Assembly: GCF_947504145.1 (NCBI RefSeq) | Contig: NZ_CANNGQ010000002.1 | Span: 744,001 to 808,000, forward strand | DNA: 64,000 nucleotides | Direction: 5' to 3' | Source: an uncultured Microbulbifer sp. | Lineage (GTDB): Bacteria > Pseudomonadota > Gammaproteobacteria > Pseudomonadales > Cellvibrionaceae | In this document: positions 20,535-29,325 of the stretch, in pieces | How the letters are laid out: each line of letters starts with the position of its first letter | How positions within the stretch are numbered: the stretch's first letter is position 1 | The notes under the pieces: generated by a model | What the model was told of the DNA's origin: nothing | Databases searched by the model: none | What the model saw: only the letters and a program-made list of their open reading frames with translations | Position numbers and translations under genes: made by a program

Positions 20535-21542
20535 TTGAATACCACTTCCCCTGAGAATAAAGCAAAGGTTGTACTGGAGAATGCCGCGGGTGTACAGGTG
20601 GAGGTCAGTGCGTTGGGGGCGGGGCTGACGCGGGTGCGAGCGCCCGATCGCCATGGTGTGGTGGAGGATATCGCCCTGGGGTACAGGGACGTGAGCTTGT
20701 GGCAAACCAACCCGCTCTACCTGGGGGTGACGGTCGGCAGGGTGGCCAATCGGATTGGCGGCAGCAAATTTTCGCTGAGTGGAAAATCCTACAGCCTGAT
20801 CGCAAACGAGGGGGCCAATCAGCTGCACGGTGGTCCAAAGGGTATCTCGACCCAGCACTGGACATTGGAAGACGGGGGGAATGCCAAGACATTGGCGTTC
20901 CGATACAACAGTCCTGCGGGCGAAAACGGCTACCCGGGGAATGTCGAAATTTCGGTCTCTTATCAGCTCACGGACGACAATCGACTGATTTGTGAATACC
21001 GCGCAAAAAGTGACTGCGAGACACCAATCAGTCTCGCCAACCATGGGTACTGGAATCTGGCGGGTGCTGGTGACGTATTGCAGCACGAGCTGGAAATTTA
21101 CGCCGATAACACCGTGGAACTGGATGCACAGCAGATACCAACGGGCCGGATAAATCCGGTATCTGGAACAGCGATGGACTTCCGTGTGGCGAAGAAAGTC
21201 GGGCGGGATATTGACGCGGTGGCCGGTGGGTTCGATCACTACTGGGTAGTCGATGGGAGTGACACAGGAATATTAAAGCCCGTTGCGTGGTTGTATGACC
21301 CGTCCAGTGGGCGCAGCATGGAGGTCTCTTCAACGGCGCCCGGTGTGCAGTTTTACAGTGGCAACTTTCTGGATGGCAGCTGCGAGAATGTCGATGGGTC
21401 GCCAATGTCACGTCACAGCGGGCTGTGCCTGGAAACACACGGTTTCCCGGATGCGGTGAACCGCCCGGAATTTCCGTCGGTGATGATCGGGCCGGACATG
21501 CCCTACCAGCAGACGATGATTTTGAAGTTTGGCGCGGGCTAG
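20535..21542 (+). CDS. galM: Aldose 1-epimerase (mutarotase)
   Basis: Interconverts alpha and beta anomers of aldoses such as galactose and glucose. The family motifs are present: GVTVGRVANRIGG near residue 70, NQLHGGPKG near 100, LANHGYWNLAG near 170 and CLETHGFPDA near 300, the last carrying the region of the catalytic Glu. I prefer TTG 20535, which has AAGGA seven bases upstream, over in-frame ATG 20520, which has no ribosome site and contains that AAGGA within its own first codons. It is cytoplasmic unless the start is misread, with no sugar operon around it. Confidence 0.88.
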   Translation: MNTTSPENKAKVVLENAAGVQVEVSALGAGLTRVRAPDRHGVVEDIALGYRDVSLWQTNPLYLGVTVGRVANRIGGSKFSLSGKSYSLIANEGANQLHGGPKGISTQHWTLEDGGNAKTLAFRYNSPAGENGYPGNVEISVSYQLTDDNRLICEYRAKSDCETPISLANHGYWNLAGAGDVLQHELEIYADNTVELDAQQIPTGRINPVSGTAMDFRVAKKVGRDIDAVAGGFDHYWVVDGSDTGILKPVAWLYDPSSGRSMEVSSTAPGVQFYSGNFLDGSCENVDGSPMSRHSGLCLETHGFPDAVNRPEFPSVMIGPDMPYQQTMILKFGAG

Positions 21543-21563
21543 GTTTCAGTTTTAACAAGATAC

Positions 21564-21591
21564 AAAAAAGCCCGCAATCGCGGGCTTTTTT
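21564..21591. terminator. Bidirectional terminator between galM and ettA
   Basis: Stem GCCCGC/GCGGGC with an AATC loop, flanked by six As on the left and six Ts on the right. It serves both convergent genes. Confidence 0.92.
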
Positions 21592-21609
21592 GTTTTATCA
21601 GAAGGCCAA

Positions 21610-23274
<1,665 letters not shown>

Positions 23275-23446
23275 TAGAGCATCATTCCAGTCGGTCAGAA
23301 TTTGCGCGCAAGTTAGCAGTTTGGTGGGAAAGTTCAACCTGCTGTGTTGTGTTGTTTTTTTGCTCGCCGCGAGGGAAGCGCCAGGTAATGCCAGTGCAAG
23401 CCCATCTATGTTTAACTTTGCCCAAACCAGACAAGCGGGAACCAGT

Positions 23447-24556
23447 ATGACCCAGGAATCACCTCTCATCGTCGAGCGTCAGGGCCCTATCGGCAAATTG
23501 ACGCTCAATCTGCCCAAAGCCCACAACGCCCTCAACCTCGAGATGATTGACTTGATGGCCGCCCAGTTGGACGCGTGGGAAGCCGATGACAGCGTCGCCT
23601 GTGTCTGGGTTGAAGGCGCCGGTGACAAGGCCCTGTGTGCGGGAGGCGACGTGGTAGCGCTGCACAAAGCCTCCGGCAGTTACGATGCGCCGGGCGCCGG
23701 TCAGTTTGTGGAAGACTTTTTTACCCGGGAGTACCGCCTCGACTACCGTATCCACACCTTTCCTAAACCGATTGTGGTGTGGGGTAACGGCATTGTCATG
23801 GGCGGCGGTATCGGCATCATGAGCGGTGCCAGCCATCGCATCGTTACCGAGACCACGCGCATGGCCATGCCGGAAATCACCATCGGGTTGTTCCCGGATG
23901 TGGGTGGCAGCTGGTTTCTGAATCGTATGCCCGGGCGCACCGGATTGTTTCTCGGTCTTAGCGGCGCGCAGTTTAATGGTGCCGACGCGCTGTACTGCGG
24001 TATGGCGGATCGCCTGCTGGCCAGTGAACGGAAGCAGGCGCTGATCGACAAACTGGCAGAGCAGCCATTTGGTCCAGTTCGTCAACAGAATCACGCGCTG
24101 GTCAGCCGTGCCGTGCAGTCACTGGAAATGGAAGCGGCAGAGTACCCCGCGCCCAATCTGCGCGAGCACTATGACGCGATTCAGAAACTTACCGACGCGC
24201 CAACTCTGCCGGAAGTCTATCGGGATATCGTCGATTACGCCGGCGACGATCCGTGGCTGCAGCGATCCGCGAAAACCCTGAAGGCCGGTTGCCCGCTCAC
24301 CGCGTGGATCGTGTGGGAGCAACTGCGTCGCAGCAAACACATGTCGCTCGCGCAGGTACTGCAGATGGAGCTGGCGCTGGCGCTGAATATGTGTAGCAAT
24401 GGGCAGGTCAAAGAAGGGGTACGTGCGTTGTTGATTGATAAAGACCGCTCCCCACAGTGGCAGCCTGCGCGTCTGGACGATGTGACGAGGGAGCAGGTGG
24501 AAGCGTGTTTTGCGGAGCCCTGGGACGGAGAGAATCCACTGGCAGACCTCTGCTGA
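23447..24556 (+). CDS. 3-hydroxyisobutyryl-CoA hydrolase (enoyl-CoA hydratase family)
   Basis: Releases free 3-hydroxyisobutyrate from its CoA ester in valine breakdown. ATG 23447 gives 369 residues, normal for HIBCH-type proteins and longer than plain enoyl-CoA hydratases. Typical motifs are LNLPKAHNALNLEMI, KALCAGGDVVALHK (oxyanion-hole region), MGGGIGIMSGASHRIVTE, and MPEITIGLFPDVGGSWFLNRMPG with the catalytic Glu region. The next gene encodes 3-hydroxyisobutyrate dehydrogenase, the following pathway step, which strengthens the call over a generic enoyl-CoA hydratase. Confidence 0.88.
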   Translation: MTQESPLIVERQGPIGKLTLNLPKAHNALNLEMIDLMAAQLDAWEADDSVACVWVEGAGDKALCAGGDVVALHKASGSYDAPGAGQFVEDFFTREYRLDYRIHTFPKPIVVWGNGIVMGGGIGIMSGASHRIVTETTRMAMPEITIGLFPDVGGSWFLNRMPGRTGLFLGLSGAQFNGADALYCGMADRLLASERKQALIDKLAEQPFGPVRQQNHALVSRAVQSLEMEAAEYPAPNLREHYDAIQKLTDAPTLPEVYRDIVDYAGDDPWLQRSAKTLKAGCPLTAWIVWEQLRRSKHMSLAQVLQMELALALNMCSNGQVKEGVRALLIDKDRSPQWQPARLDDVTREQVEACFAEPWDGENPLADLC

Positions 24557-24627
24557 ATTGGTGGATACACGCTCAGACAGGCCGGACAAACAAGCCAGAA
24601 AAATAATAAATACATGGAGTTAAACAA

Positions 24628-25536
24628 ATGAATCAAACTAAAAATATTGCCTTTATTGGCCTCGGCAACATGGGCGGCCCCATGGCCGCAAACCTGGTCA
24701 AGCAAGGCTTTACCGTCACCGCGTTTGATCTTTCCGTGCCCATGCTGGAAAACGCCGTCGCCGCCGGTTGCCAGAAGGCCGATAGCGCCCACGCCGCCAT
24801 CGAAGGCGCAGATGTGGTGGTTTCCATGTTGCCCAGTGGCGAAGCGGTGCGCGCACTTTATCTGGGTGTGCACGGCCTGTTGCAGGCGATGGATTCGAAA
24901 ACCCTGTTGATCGACTGTTCGACGATTGCCGCCAACGATGCTCGCCAGGTTATCGCCGCCGCCAGTGAGCGCGGAATCGACGCGCTGGATGCGCCAGTCT
25001 CCGGTGGCACGGCCGCCGCAGCCGCAGGAACACTCTCGTTCATGTGTGGCGGTGAGCAGAATGCCATCGCGCGGGCGCGGCCGGTACTGGAGGCCATGGG
25101 CGCAAATGTGTTTCACGCAGGTCCCGCGGGCAGCGGGCAGGTGGCGAAAATCTGCAACAATATGTTGCTCGCCATTCATATGATCGGCACCGCCGAGGCC
25201 CTGCAACTGGGGGTGGATAACGGCATGGATCCCGCTGTGCTGTCGGAAATCATTGGGGCCAGCTCTGGCGGTAACTGGTCGCTTGAAAGGTACAATCCCT
25301 ATCCGGGGGTGATGGAAAATGTACCCGCCTCCCGGGAGTACCAGGGCGGTTTTTCCGTGGCACTGATGCTGAAAGACCTGGGTCTTGCCATGGACACTGC
25401 CGCCGGCAGCGCCTCTTCTACCCCCCTCGGTGCACTGGCGAAGAACCTCTACCAGCTCCACGGCGGCGACCCGATCAACAGCGCACTGGATTTTTCGTCC
25501 ATTCAAAATTTGTTCCGCCGCCCGGTAGGTGACTGA
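24628..25536 (+). CDS. mmsB: 3-hydroxyisobutyrate dehydrogenase
   Basis: Oxidises 3-hydroxyisobutyrate to methylmalonate semialdehyde with NAD in valine catabolism. It has 302 residues with an N-terminal Rossmann motif (IAFIGLGNMGGPMAANLVK), the substrate-binding DAPVSGGTAAAAAGTL near residue 120 and the catalytic Lys in GSGQVAKICNNMLL near 173, all diagnostic of the beta-hydroxyacid dehydrogenase family. Ribosome site GGAG precedes ATG 24628. It lies 71 bases after the hydrolase, probably one operon; the upstream pathway enzymes are not in view. Confidence 0.93.
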   Translation: MNQTKNIAFIGLGNMGGPMAANLVKQGFTVTAFDLSVPMLENAVAAGCQKADSAHAAIEGADVVVSMLPSGEAVRALYLGVHGLLQAMDSKTLLIDCSTIAANDARQVIAAASERGIDALDAPVSGGTAAAAAGTLSFMCGGEQNAIARARPVLEAMGANVFHAGPAGSGQVAKICNNMLLAIHMIGTAEALQLGVDNGMDPAVLSEIIGASSGGNWSLERYNPYPGVMENVPASREYQGGFSVALMLKDLGLAMDTAAGSASSTPLGALAKNLYQLHGGDPINSALDFSSIQNLFRRPVGD

Positions 25537-25558
25537 TCCGCGGTCAATTGCGCCGCAC

Positions 25559-25572
25559 TTGATCCAGATCAA
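25559..25572 (+). promoter_or_regulatory. FNR/Anr box upstream of hemN
   Basis: TTGATCCAGATCAA is a perfect match to the FNR consensus TTGAT-N4-ATCAA. It lies 58 bases before hemN; with its centre at -41.5 the transcript would start near 25607, leaving room for the AGGAGG ribosome site at 25616-25621. Confidence 0.9.
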
Positions 25573-25629
25573 GTGCGGCCGCTGCCGGTTTACGTAGCCT
25601 CCCCCTCCTTGTGACAGGAGGCTTGCCAG

Positions 25630-27009
25630 ATGGACACCGCAGAATCTCTCTCCCTGGCGCTATTACAGCGCTACGCCGGACCTTGCCCACGCTATACCTC
25701 CTACCCCACCGCAGACCGCTTCGCCCCTCTCGATGGCGCGGCGTCGGGCCCGGCCCCCTGGGGCGCGCTGCAGAGTGTGAAAACCCTGTCGCTATATGTG
25801 CACATCCCGTTCTGTAAATCCCTCTGCTACTTCTGTGCCTGCAACAAGGTCATTACAAAAAAGTACGATTCTGCCGCGAATTACCTGGAGACCCTGTTGC
25901 GGGAAGCCCAGTGGTATAGGGACCGGGTGGCCAGAGCGCCGGTGATCCAGCTGCACCTGGGCGGTGGTACGCCGACCTTTTTGAATGACAGGGATCTCAC
26001 AACGTTGATCCACGGCCTGGGGGAAATCTTTGATCTGCGCGCTGGGGATGCCGTGGAATACAGCGTGGAGGCGGATCCGCGCACTCTCGAACCCGGCACC
26101 CTGGAAACCCTGCGCAGCCTCGGTTTCAACCGCCTGAGCCTCGGGGTGCAGGATTTCAATCCGCAGGTACAGCAGGCGATCAACCGTATCTGTACGCCAG
26201 CACAGGTGGCGGCGCTTACCCGCGGGGCGCGTGCGCAAGGTTTTGGTTCCATCTCTTATGACCTGATTTACGGCCTTCCCGGGCAGAGTGTGGCGAGCCT
26301 GGAGCGCACGGTGGATATCGTGCTGGAGCAGGCTCCAGACCGCATAGCGCTGTATCACTACGCCCATTTGCCGGAGCGCTTCAAAGCCCAGCGCCTGATC
26401 GATTCCGATTTGATGCCGGCGCCGCAAGAAAAAATCGCGATGCAACTGGCGGCGACGCAACGGCTGACCGACGCGGGCTACCAGTTCCTGGGAATGGATC
26501 ACTTCGCACGCCCTGAAGACAGCCTCGCTCGCGCCGCGAGAGAGGGGCGCCTGGCACGTAACTTCCAGGGTTATACCTTGATGCCGGCAGATGCCCTGGT
26601 CGGGCTTGGCGCTTCGGCCATCAGTTACAGCCGGGATGGTTACTGGCAGAATCAGCACAGCATCAAGGAATACAGTTACGGGGTGGCGGAGCGGGGGCAG
26701 GCGATTACCCGGGGTTGGCAACTGGACGACGAGGATCGACTGCGCCAGTGGTTGATCATGGAACTGATGTGTCAGCTGCGGGTGGACAAGCAAGAGGCGG
26801 CGCGGCGCGCAGGGCAGCCGTTTGAAGCGGCTTTTGCCGAAGCGCTGGTGCGGCTGGCGCCGATGGAGAGGGATGGCCTGGTGCGGATGGACTCCTGTGA
26901 CCTTGTCGTCACTGAGCGTGGCCGCTGGTTCCTGCGCAATATCGCCGCGGCATTCGATCGCCACCTGAACCCGTCGCAACGCGGTGCCCGCTATTCCCGG
27001 GTGCTGTAG
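25630..27009 (+). CDS. hemN: Oxygen-independent coproporphyrinogen III dehydrogenase (radical SAM)
   Basis: Converts coproporphyrinogen III to protoporphyrinogen IX without oxygen, allowing haem synthesis in low oxygen. It has 459 residues, normal for true HemN. The radical-SAM cluster motif is HIPFCKSLCYFCACN (Cys-x3-Cys-x2-Cys, with the fourth Cys two residues later as in HemN). Next come LHLGGGTPTFL, SVEADPRTL and NRLSLGVQDFNPQVQQAINR. The strong AGGAGG ribosome site supports ATG 25630. Transcription is probably controlled by the FNR box upstream, and the fnr gene follows 158 bases downstream. Confidence 0.96.
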   Translation: MDTAESLSLALLQRYAGPCPRYTSYPTADRFAPLDGAASGPAPWGALQSVKTLSLYVHIPFCKSLCYFCACNKVITKKYDSAANYLETLLREAQWYRDRVARAPVIQLHLGGGTPTFLNDRDLTTLIHGLGEIFDLRAGDAVEYSVEADPRTLEPGTLETLRSLGFNRLSLGVQDFNPQVQQAINRICTPAQVAALTRGARAQGFGSISYDLIYGLPGQSVASLERTVDIVLEQAPDRIALYHYAHLPERFKAQRLIDSDLMPAPQEKIAMQLAATQRLTDAGYQFLGMDHFARPEDSLARAAREGRLARNFQGYTLMPADALVGLGASAISYSRDGYWQNQHSIKEYSYGVAERGQAITRGWQLDDEDRLRQWLIMELMCQLRVDKQEAARRAGQPFEAAFAEALVRLAPMERDGLVRMDSCDLVVTERGRWFLRNIAAAFDRHLNPSQRGARYSRVL

Positions 27010-27167
27010 TGCACCGCCAAAATTGCGGGTGAGAACCCCCAGTGCGGGCACAAGTGTCGCCAGCAGCCGGCGAAGATACAATGGAATAATATCCGCCCTG
27101 CAGAACTGCGCGGCGGTCACGCAAAAATTGCGCAGCTGGGAGTGGACTCGGTTTGGGTGTGAAGAAA

Positions 27168-27896
27168 ATGAGCGCGGCGGTCAGCTGCGCGAATTGCTCG
27201 GTCAGGGCGCTGTGCCTGCCTGCGGGCCTGTCGAAAAGCGATATCGATCGCCTGGAGCAGGTCGCGCACAAGAAAACTCTGGTACAGGCGGGAAGTACGT
27301 TGTTTCGGGCCGGGGATACCTTTACCAGCCTCTACGCGATCCGTTCGGGCAGTTTCAAATCGGTGGTCATCGCGGCCGACGGCGATGCGCAGGTGACCCA
27401 CTTTGCCCTGCCGGGCGAGCTGCTGGGACTGGATGCGTACAGCAATCAGTTCCACCCCAGTTACGCGGAGGCTCTGGAAGACAGCAGTGTGTGCGAATTG
27501 CCCTTTTCACAGCTGGAAACTCTGGCCCAACAGGTGCCGGGGCTACAGAAGCAGATATTCAATCTGTTTTCTGACGAGTTGCGGCAGGAGAAAGAGATGG
27601 TGATGCTGCTGGGCAAGCGCTCCGCAGAGGCGCGCATGGCCGCGCTACTGGTGAACATCTCCGAGCGCTACGCGCGCCGCGGTTACTCCGCGACCGCCTT
27701 TAATCTCACCATGCCGCGCACGGATATTGCCAACTACCTGGGGCTCACCGCGGAGACGGTAAGCCGGTTGATATCGCGCTTCCAGAAGCAGGGTGTGATG
27801 AAAGTGAATGGTCGCGCTGTCACCCTGCTGGATAAGCCCGGCCTTGCGGCACTGGCGGGCGTCAGTTGTGATGTCTTGCAGGTAGCGAACCGGTAG
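27168..27896 (+). CDS. fnr: FNR/Anr-type oxygen-sensing transcription regulator
   Basis: A 242-residue CRP-family activator of anaerobic genes. The iron-sulphur ligands are complete: Cys7, Cys10 and Cys16 (CANCSVRALC) plus Cys109 (SSVCELPF), as in E. coli FNR. A cyclic-nucleotide-fold domain spans about 25-130, and the helix-turn-helix YLGLTAETVSRLISRFQKQG has the FNR-type E..SR recognition residues that read TTGAT. I use ATG 27168; in-frame TTG 27153 would add five residues and has a GGAG site ten bases away. Its neighbour hemN carries its predicted target box. Confidence 0.94.
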   Translation: MSAAVSCANCSVRALCLPAGLSKSDIDRLEQVAHKKTLVQAGSTLFRAGDTFTSLYAIRSGSFKSVVIAADGDAQVTHFALPGELLGLDAYSNQFHPSYAEALEDSSVCELPFSQLETLAQQVPGLQKQIFNLFSDELRQEKEMVMLLGKRSAEARMAALLVNISERYARRGYSATAFNLTMPRTDIANYLGLTAETVSRLISRFQKQGVMKVNGRAVTLLDKPGLAALAGVSCDVLQVANR

Positions 27897-27947
27897 CAAA
27901 TAGAGAGCGAAGAGCCAGCGCAGAAATACATCCTGCGCTGGGTCGGA

Positions 27948-28496
27948 TCAGGCAGCGTTGCTGTTCTTTTCTTTGTGCCCATCCTTCAGGTGTAGTGCCA
28001 CCTGTTTTTCCATACCTTCCAGAGCGTAGGCCTGGCCAAATCCTTTCACGTAGCGGCCAGCACTGGGCTTCAGTTCGAACAGGTGGAAATCTTCCAGGTC
28101 TTTCAGGTGGTCCATTACCGGACCGAACTTTTCCCGCAATTGCTCGATGCGCTCCTGCCACAGCGGCAGCGCGCGGCCGATTACGCCGGCTTGCACATTG
28201 AAGGTTACGCGCAGACGGGCGAAGGCCTGTTTGGTGTCCGCCTCGTCCGCATTGAAAATCACGGAGGCTTTGCTGTTCGCTTTCAGGTTGGCGCAGTGCT
28301 CGGAAAGGTCGCTGATAAACAGGTAAAAGTTGCCATCTGCGGCCAGGAAGGGTGCGGTGCTGGCGTGGGGCTGGCCGTCTTCGGCCAGGCTGGCCAGGTT
28401 CAGCAGTTTACGGGTGGCGATAAAATCGCGTACCTCGGCAACCAGGTCGGCGCCGTCATTGGTTTTCGGGGTTTGATGCTGGTTTTGTTCGGTCAT
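27948..28496 (-). CDS. hutZ: Haem utilisation protein HutZ (haem-degrading, PNPOx-like fold)
   Basis: A 182-residue split-barrel protein of the HugZ/HutZ family, which opens haem to release iron in the cytoplasm. The N-terminal FMN-binding-like barrel contains LLNLASLAEDGQPHAS and FYLFISDLSEHCANL. The C-terminal RYVKGFGQAYAL is the signature of HutZ proteins. ATG 28496 follows an AAGGAC site. It lies 13 bases after hutX and, with the receptor gene upstream on minus, forms a receptor-hutX-hutZ transcription unit. Confidence 0.9.
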   Translation of the reverse strand: MTEQNQHQTPKTNDGADLVAEVRDFIATRKLLNLASLAEDGQPHASTAPFLAADGNFYLFISDLSEHCANLKANSKASVIFNADEADTKQAFARLRVTFNVQAGVIGRALPLWQERIEQLREKFGPVMDHLKDLEDFHLFELKPSAGRYVKGFGQAYALEGMEKQVALHLKDGHKEKNSNAA

Positions 28497-28509
28497 GTCC
28501 TTGTCTCCC

Positions 28510-29034
28510 TCAGGAATGTGCAGCGCCGGCGCCTGCCAGTTGCTGCTTTAATTGTTTGAACCGCGCGACCTGTTCCGGGATCAGTTTGCGTTCTGCATCC
28601 CGGCCCAGAAATACTTTGAATACGCAGTTGCCGCTGGGGGCGAGAAAGACCATGGAGTGGCTTTCGGCACCGCGGTGGGGTTTGCTGACGAAGGCGATTT
28701 CTACGAGCCCTTCGACCAGCAAGTGGCCGTGGAAGGGATTTTTGTGGTGCATGAAGTTGTAGTAACCGTGGGCAATGCTGCCTTTGGGAAACTCGCCTTT
28801 AAATTCAAACACGGAGCCTTCGTTCTGGACGATGGCGGTCACTTTGCCCCAGCTGGGCAGTTCTTCGATCAGTTGCCATACGGCGTCGCTTCCGGCGAGT
28901 GAGGCCATGTCGCCCGGCAGGTTGGCAATAATCTCGCGCACACTGGTGTCGAGCTGTTTCGCCATCTGTTCCAGGGTGAAACCTGATTCACTGGCAAGTA
29001 GTTCCTGTACTTTCTCTTTCATCTTTTCTTGCAT
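28510..29034 (-). CDS. hutX: Cytosolic haem carrier HutX
   Basis: Carries haem and hands it to HutZ. From ATG 29034 (in-frame choices at 29046 and 29022) it has 174 residues. Family signs are SGFTLEQMAKQLDTSVREI near the N-terminus, the central WGKVTAIVQNEGSVFEFKG, GYYNFMHHKNPFHGHL with candidate haem-binding histidines, and AFVSKPHRGAESHSMVFL. Its order next to hutZ is the standard arrangement. The 291 bases separating it from the receptor gene hold the unusual inverted elements described at 29081-29292. Confidence 0.9.
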   Translation of the reverse strand: MQEKMKEKVQELLASESGFTLEQMAKQLDTSVREIIANLPGDMASLAGSDAVWQLIEELPSWGKVTAIVQNEGSVFEFKGEFPKGSIAHGYYNFMHHKNPFHGHLLVEGLVEIAFVSKPHRGAESHSMVFLAPSGNCVFKVFLGRDAERKLIPEQVARFKQLKQQLAGAGAAHS

Positions 29035-29080
29035 TAGCAATACCAAACGTTCTCTGTATCAATCCACCACTACAAAATTA

Positions 29081-29153
29081 GCCGAGTCAGTGTTGGCCAT
29101 TGCGAAAACGATTGCCGCTAGGTTGTTTGCGCAATGGCCACCACTGGCTCGGC
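29081..29153 (+). repeat. Family II palindromic element, copy 1 (73 bp)
   Basis: A hairpin of 24-base arms (29081-29104 with 29130-29153, two mismatches) around a 25-base loop. The loop holds a 24-base core (29106-29129, beginning AAACGATTGCCG) that recurs exactly, inverted, in copy 2. Core position and total length are identical in both copies; the arms are unrelated. Confidence 0.85.
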
Positions 29154-29159
29154 GGGCTA

Positions 29160-29213
29160 CGGAGCTAGAAAGACCGGCTCGGTGGACCGCGCTCTCCAAA
29201 GGTCTTAGCTCCG
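29160..29213 (+). repeat. Imperfect hairpin between the two family II copies
   Basis: CGGAGCTA-gaa-AGACC (29160-29175) pairs with GGTCTTAGCTCCG (29201-29213), leaving a three-base bulge. It fills most of the 66-base spacer between the family II copies. Confidence 0.65.
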
Positions 29214-29219
29214 CGAGTC

Positions 29220-29292
29220 GCGGCCTCCGGGGTACTTACCTGTCAAACAACCTAGCGGCAATCGTTTGCCAAGTAAGTACCCCGGAGGCCGC
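29220..29292 (-). repeat. Family II palindromic element, copy 2 (73 bp, inverted)
   Basis: Perfect 20-base arms (29220-29239 with 29273-29292) around a 33-base loop. The loop carries the same 24-base core on the minus strand (29244-29267). Read on minus, 25 bases precede the core and 24 follow it, exactly as in copy 1. Confidence 0.85.
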
Positions 29293-29325
29293 TCGTTTGT
29301 AGTGGGTTTCGATTCTGGTTTGTGA

